From: Lachnospiraceae bacterium
Lineage (GTDB): Bacteria > Bacillota_A > Clostridia > Lachnospirales > Lachnospiraceae
Reading direction: 5' to 3'
Assembly: GCA_021770615.1 (NCBI GenBank)
Contig: JAETQR010000074.1
Location: 1 to 10,057, forward strand
DNA length: 10,057 nucleotides
Under the pieces are notes generated by a model. It was not told where the DNA came from and did not search any database. It was given only the letters and a program-made list of their open reading frames with translations. A program made the position numbers and the translations under genes. Position 1 is the stretch's first letter. Each line of letters begins with the position of its first letter. Positions 7,501-10,057 of the stretch are shown here, in pieces.

Positions 7501-9958
7501 AGAAATGCTTCTTAAGGATATATCGGTAGTAACTGCCAGTGAAGAATACAGACTAAGAAAGATTTTCAATAATACGGAGGTATGTTATTTTCGGAATACA
7601 TGTGTGCATCGGTTATTTGAGGAGCGTGTTTTAGAAACACCAGATCAGACAGCCGTTGTTGCCTGTGACCAGACATTGTCCTATAGTCAATTGAACGAGC
7701 AGGCAAACCGGATTGCCCATAGTCTGTTGGAAAAAGGGGTGCGGGCAGGTGACATGGTTGCCTTCGCCCTGACAAGAAAAAGTTATTTGATTGCTGTAAT
7801 ATTTGGTATCCTTAAGGCCGGGGCCGCATATATGCCGGTTGATATGGATTACCCAAAAGCCAGGGTAGAATATATGCTGAGCGAAAGCAAAGCCAAGATG
7901 TTTATTACGGAGGAGACTGTTGAAAAACTACTGGATAATGAGGAAATCAATAATCCGGGTATTGAAGTGTCGGGAGAAGACATTTGTTATTGTATTTTTA
8001 CATCGGGAAGTACAGGAAAACCGAAAGGAATCCTTATCAAACATAACAGTGTTGTAAACTTTGTTCACGACAATCATGTGAGTTCTTTTCAAAATAGTAT
8101 TTTAAAAAACTGTGCTTATTTTATCGCTTCAAATTCAATAGCCTTTGATATTGTATTGCAGGAAATCCATTTACCATTACTAAATGGGTGTAGTGTCCTT
8201 TTGCTCTCTGACAAGCAGGTGTATGATATTGATACAGCAGCTGAGATGTGGAAGGATAAAAGTTGTGGATTGATCACCACGCCTACGAAACTTCAAGTTT
8301 ATATGTCCAATGATAAATTCTGCGAATATATGAAATATATTCATGTAATCATGTGCGGGGCAGAGGTGCTCCCGGGAAAGCTGGTGCGTAAGATAAGGCA
8401 TTATACAGATGCAGCAATCTTTAACGGATATGGACCGACAGAAACGACTTGCGGCATACTGTATTCAAAAGTTGAAGATGTGGACCGTATAGCCATTGGA
8501 AAGCCCATTGCCAACACAAAAATTTATATTGTTGACAAATATCTGCAGCTTACGCCGATAGGGGTAATAGGTGAAATTTGCATTGCGGGTGATTGTGTTG
8601 GAAATGGGTATCTGAATCGTCCTAAGCTGACAAATGAAAACTTTATAGATAATCCTTTTGGTTCCGGGAAACTTTACAGAACCGGGGATACGGCTTACTG
8701 GCGGGAGGACGGAGAAGTTGTGTATGTGGGAAGAAATGATTTTCAGGTAAAGGTTCGGGGACTTCGTATTGAGTTGGAGGAGATCAGCAATACGATCTGT
8801 TCGGTTGACGGGGTAGATCAGGCCATTGTTCTGGTGCGTAAGGAACCAGCAGGAGATCAGGTAATCTGTGCATTTTATACAGGGAACAAAAATACAGGCA
8901 TAGACAGGATCAGAGAAGCAGTCAAAGATAAACTGCCTAAATATATGATGCCTCATGTTTTTACATATTTACCGCAAATGCCTCTGACAGCAAATGGAAA
9001 AATAGATCAGAAGGCTCTTCTGGACATGGATTTGGGAAAAGGTGAACAACAGACGGAATATAAGAAACCGGTGGGAGAAGTACAAAAACAACTTGCCGTA
9101 ATGATGGAGCATGTGCTCAATTACAGTCCCGTTGGGCAGAATGACGACTTTTTCGATTTGGGAGGCGACAGCCTGAAAGCAATTGAATTTGTATCTGAAG
9201 CTCATAGTGAAGGAATCTATTTTTCGCTGCAGAATGTATTTGATTACCCCACATTGCAAAGCTTGTCTGGGTGTATTGAGAAAGGAAATTCGGAAGATTT
9301 TTCTCTTGATACGGTGGATTTTACCGAGATAAACCAGATTCTGGGAAAAAATAATATGAGAGCAGACGAACCGCCGGAGAAGACGGAATTGGGGAATATT
9401 TTATTGGCCGGAGCAACCGGCTATCTGGGGATTCATATCCTTGCCGATTTTCTGGAGCATGATAAAGGAATCGCATATTGTCTGGTGCGAGGGGCAGATA
9501 TAGAGAATAGCAGAGAAAGGTTGAAGGATTTGCTTCGTTTCTATTTTGGAGGCAGGTATTTGAAAAACAGACGCCTGGAGGAACAACGAATCAAAGTAAT
9601 CTGCGCTGACCTGCAAAAAGATGATTTTGGCCTGAGCAAGCTGGAATATATGGAATTGGCGGAAAACGTCCATACAGTGATTCATGCGGCGGCCAGTGTA
9701 AAGCATTATGGTTCATACAAATATTTCGATGAAGTAAATGTAGGAACAACAAGACGACTTGTAAAATTTTGCATGGAATCAGGCGCCAGGCTGATCCATA
9801 CATCAACCTTAGGAGTATCAGGAAATAGCTTTGCAGATACTTTTGACGGATATACAAGTGAGGAGGAAAAGCATTTTTACGAGAATAACCTGTATATCGG
9901 TCAACCTTTAGACAATGTATATGCGCGTAGTAAGTTCAATGCCAGCTCTGAAGAATAA
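3290..9958 (+). CDS. Two-module NRPS, C-A-T-C-A-T with a truncated terminal reductase
   Basis: A 2222-residue assembly line, read N to C. C1 (about 1-435) has HHLIGDA at 127-133 and GVFVNVVPV. A1 (about 446-920) has TSGTTGNPKG from 574, YGPSE at 718-722, TGD at 801-803, GRRDFQVKIRG from 817, and K906. T1 has LGGDS with phosphopantetheine serine S963. C2 (about 1012-1435) has canonical HHMIADG at 1126-1132. A2 (about 1443-1920) has TSGSTGKPKG from 1571, YGPTE at 1714, TGD at 1798-1800, and K1904. T2 has S1961. The reductase (from about 2033) has GATGYLG at 2041-2047, TST at 2171-2173, and Y2211-A-R-S-K2215.

With no epimerase, two L-residues are expected. An N-terminal C domain plus the upstream ligase implies N-acylation, and a reductase implies release as an aldehyde. 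The protein ends seven residues after K2215, where the family normally continues for roughly 150-200 more. No phosphopantetheinyl transferase or MbtH gene is in the window. Confidence 0.96.
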   Translation: MKMYELSKSQRLVYDMEKYAGGSISVICGSVIYKGEKSRQELENAVNHLFQINDALRMRVICTNEGVKQEVGKFVPHSVETLSFVTKEDLDFFANRYAKEPLDLKGKLCEIKIVFLNEGYGLLIKMHHLIGDAWAMSLICSQFSCILRGEASMAYSYKEYLKREDDYRLSGHFPKDRAFFLGQFKKCDEILYLSEKKENEFCAERKSFVIDGREQKRITAYTKEHHVSVFVLFMTALAVYMNRVKDNAERFYLGSAVINRAGVEEKHTAGVFVNVVPVLIELDNSASFEENLYKVQQNVFSVLRHQKYHYGDVLSDIRKEYHFSEKLYDVVLNFQNAEITGTSEEFESTWYHNGMQTESLQIHIDKRDGADAYRIHYDYQTEKFKCDEIRQMHRHLLNLLTDAMKDDRKRLYELEMLSVDEHNKILYDFNKSAVEYPRNQSVYRLFEEQVLKIPDEPAVIARDKILTYLQLNEQANRIAYSLMEMGVKRGEFVAFALPRKSYLLAVIFGILKAGAAYLPIDPEFPEERVNYILKDSQAKIFITDESVGKLLENDKTFNPEIPISGEDLCYCIYTSGTTGNPKGVLVRHRNLINICSANERNCYQTAALAQEKILLSTAKCCFDAFAIDYGLFLLNGSTMILADDSDITDGARLAQLAVTYHAEALQSTPSTIRALCLNDAYAKMLRQIKVLILAAENLTSELYTELRELTDAEIFNGYGPSETTVGACIGKIDTAEIHMGEPIANTQIYLVDRFMQPVPVGVKGELCVAGDGVSAGYLNQPELTEEKFVDNPFGDGRLYKTGDYAYWRRDGKLVYAGRRDFQVKIRGLRVELEEIEQAIAGVEGVSQACVVVRKDKDGRQMICGFYTGEKIPPKKIRTMIGRKIPRYMVPHILVPIDEIPITNNGKVNYKMLPEIDLSEIMAETEFVMPQTGKEKFLTAAIESVLGISRVGISDNFFDLGGDSLKAVELIARLEENGYSTDTKTIFFCDTIKDLAESIILKQEEGEPVKVPGKIPATSAQMRVYTAQSMQSDSTVYNMPYVFKVKEIDVDRLWHAFEELLERHEILRTYFVNEEGMIVSHVEEHVPFTLEQIEDGNVSAFIRPFDLSKAPLIRAGYCENLIVIDIHHMIADGSSMPVILRELNELYMGRTLEDITSSYQQFAAETTDYAKSEEYWLSVYHDGLPELELNTDYKRGRQQNFEGNALYDFIDLGFHHKILDKCQHLNITPYMFYIGAFYILLSKFSGNEDIVAGIPVSGRNSKYLYTIGMFVNTVAFRSKPAGMKSVYGFLEEIKKGTSDAIANQNYPYGELVKKLNIHINGRNPLFDVMFTYQSEAMSKAVFGDHKIELVEIPATTSKYDFTFNIIPSDSKVVIMLEYCTSLYREETMKRFIDSYQMILKQMFMEEMLLKDISVVTASEEYRLRKIFNNTEVCYFRNTCVHRLFEERVLETPDQTAVVACDQTLSYSQLNEQANRIAHSLLEKGVRAGDMVAFALTRKSYLIAVIFGILKAGAAYMPVDMDYPKARVEYMLSESKAKMFITEETVEKLLDNEEINNPGIEVSGEDICYCIFTSGSTGKPKGILIKHNSVVNFVHDNHVSSFQNSILKNCAYFIASNSIAFDIVLQEIHLPLLNGCSVLLLSDKQVYDIDTAAEMWKDKSCGLITTPTKLQVYMSNDKFCEYMKYIHVIMCGAEVLPGKLVRKIRHYTDAAIFNGYGPTETTCGILYSKVEDVDRIAIGKPIANTKIYIVDKYLQLTPIGVIGEICIAGDCVGNGYLNRPKLTNENFIDNPFGSGKLYRTGDTAYWREDGEVVYVGRNDFQVKVRGLRIELEEISNTICSVDGVDQAIVLVRKEPAGDQVICAFYTGNKNTGIDRIREAVKDKLPKYMMPHVFTYLPQMPLTANGKIDQKALLDMDLGKGEQQTEYKKPVGEVQKQLAVMMEHVLNYSPVGQNDDFFDLGGDSLKAIEFVSEAHSEGIYFSLQNVFDYPTLQSLSGCIEKGNSEDFSLDTVDFTEINQILGKNNMRADEPPEKTELGNILLAGATGYLGIHILADFLEHDKGIAYCLVRGADIENSRERLKDLLRFYFGGRYLKNRRLEEQRIKVICADLQKDDFGLSKLEYMELAENVHTVIHAAASVKHYGSYKYFDEVNVGTTRRLVKFCMESGARLIHTSTLGVSGNSFADTFDGYTSEEEKHFYENNLYIGQPLDNVYARSKFNASSEE
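4607..5040 (+). repeat. Diverged direct repeat, copy 1 (N-terminal half of A1)
   Basis: This stretch pairs with 7598-8040 in the second module. Shared protein blocks include QLNEQANRIA, VAFAL, RKSYL and AVIFGILKAGAAY, and DNA such as cggttatttgaggagc is identical. The similarity is higher than expected for two unrelated A domains and points to module duplication followed by divergence, or to gene conversion between modules. Confidence 0.7.
4981..5880. other. GC-rich block within adenylation domain A1
   Basis: Counting bases by 60-nt lines, this stretch is mostly 55-65% GC (for example 60% at 5221-5280, 60% at 5401-5460, 65% at 5581-5640, 57% at 5821-5880). It drops to about 40% just before (4921-4980) and 32% just after (5881-5940). 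One line inside, 5161-5220, is only about 42%. The equivalent part of A2 (8581-8640) is about 42%. The block encodes the stretch from just before TSGTTGNPKG to just after the A8 region, the part that selects the amino acid. Protein similarity to A2 remains high throughout. I infer replacement by a homologous segment from a higher-GC relative. Confidence 0.7.
7598..8040 (+). repeat. Diverged direct repeat, copy 2 (N-terminal half of A2)
   Basis: This is the second copy of the intragenic repeat described at 4607-5040. It carries the same conserved blocks of the A domain up to the phosphate-binding loop. Its base composition stays near the gene average, whereas the end of copy 1 passes into the GC-rich block. 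Confidence 0.7.
9386..9958 (+). other. Truncated NAD(P)H-dependent terminal reductase domain
   Basis: About 190 residues with the Rossmann nucleotide loop GATGYLG, then IHAAASVKHYG, VNVGTT, IHTSTLGVSG and DNVYARSKF, all typical of thioester reductase domains of the extended short-chain dehydrogenase type. The catalytic Thr (about T2173), Y2211 and K2215 are present. After SKFNA the expected continuation (E-A-E, then the conserved R-x-G-N-L segment and the substrate-binding C-terminal subdomain) is absent, and translation stops at 9956-9958. None of the three frames downstream restores it within the window. Hydride transfer may therefore be lost or altered. Confidence 0.8.
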
Positions 9959-10038
9959 AAACTTTTCGCAGTAAAAATGCTATATTTTGCCATATTTCCT
10001 TCTGGTGTTGTAAAATAACAGAAAGAAATTTTACGCAC
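9959..10038. other. AT-rich spacer replacing the expected reductase 3' end
   Basis: This is AT-rich sequence with stops in every forward frame and no resemblance to the missing reductase C-terminus. I see no strong hairpin with a T-tract, so no terminator is called. It may be the edge of inserted or rearranged DNA. Confidence 0.5.
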
Positions 10039-10044
10039 AGGAGG
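10039..10044 (+). promoter_or_regulatory. Strong ribosome binding site for a gene leaving the window
   Basis: A perfect AGGAGG is followed 8 bases later by TTG at 10053-10055, with no stop in that frame before the window ends. The other close candidate is CTG at 10050, in the same frame. The frame differs from that of the NRPS, so this is a new gene and not a continuation of the reductase. Only the start codon and two bases are visible, so its product cannot be named. Confidence 0.55.
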
Positions 10045-10057
10045 AAAAACTGTTGAA

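Noticed and set aside
9386..9958. Thioesterase instead of reductase as the terminal domain
   Set aside because: No GxSxG motif is present, while GATGYLG and Y-x-x-x-K identify a Rossmann-fold reductase.
9940..10057. Simple frameshift explaining the short reductase
   Set aside because: I translated all three forward frames after 9940. None contains the expected conserved R-domain continuation, and all meet stops quickly, so a one- or two-base error would not restore the gene within the window.
1..10057. tRNA, rRNA, CRISPR array or riboswitch
   Set aside because: No repeat-spacer pattern or cloverleaf-like conserved sequence was seen. The only non-coding stretches are short and carry none of the recognisable conserved cores.

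Overview
The window looks like a chromosomal segment of an anaerobic Clostridia-type Firmicute, most like gut Lachnospiraceae or Ruminococcaceae. The signs are low to moderate GC, strong purine-rich Shine-Dalgarno sites, tightly packed co-directional genes, and the kind of NRPS encoded. This assignment is inferred from style and content, not from a marker gene. All genes are on the + strand.

Layout. (1) Bases 1-362: no intact gene. From about base 111 the frame is open, and from about 129 it reads as the N-terminal part of an M4 (thermolysin-family) metallopeptidase, but it has no usable start and is cut off upstream by a stop at 108-110. (2) 363-1637: the rest of that peptidase, with the zinc-binding and catalytic residues present plus an unrecognised C-terminal extension. 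The whole is probably a 5'-truncated gene. (3) 1685-3271: a stand-alone AMP-forming acyl-CoA synthetase/acid ligase. (4) 3290-9958: a 2222-residue nonribosomal peptide synthetase with domain order C-A-T-C-A-T-reductase. (5) 9959-10057: sequence unrelated to the expected reductase C-terminus, ending in a strong ribosome binding site and probable TTG start of a gene that runs off the window.

How the genes work together. The ligase and the NRPS are 18 bases apart and form an operon-like pair. The likely pathway is: the ligase activates a carboxylic (probably fatty) acid; the N-terminal condensation domain joins it to the first amino acid; the second module adds another; and the reductase releases the chain with NAD(P)H as an aldehyde. 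This is the architecture of the gut-Clostridia NRPS families known to make N-acyl dipeptide aldehydes and the pyrazinones derived from them, which are cell-permeable protease inhibitors.

The most notable points are: the reductase stops a few residues after its catalytic Y-x-x-x-K motif, so about half the domain is missing; a sharply bounded GC-rich block of about 900 bp covers the substrate-selecting part of the first adenylation domain and suggests subdomain exchange; and the gene cluster is flanked on both sides by broken genes, suggesting a locus undergoing rearrangement.
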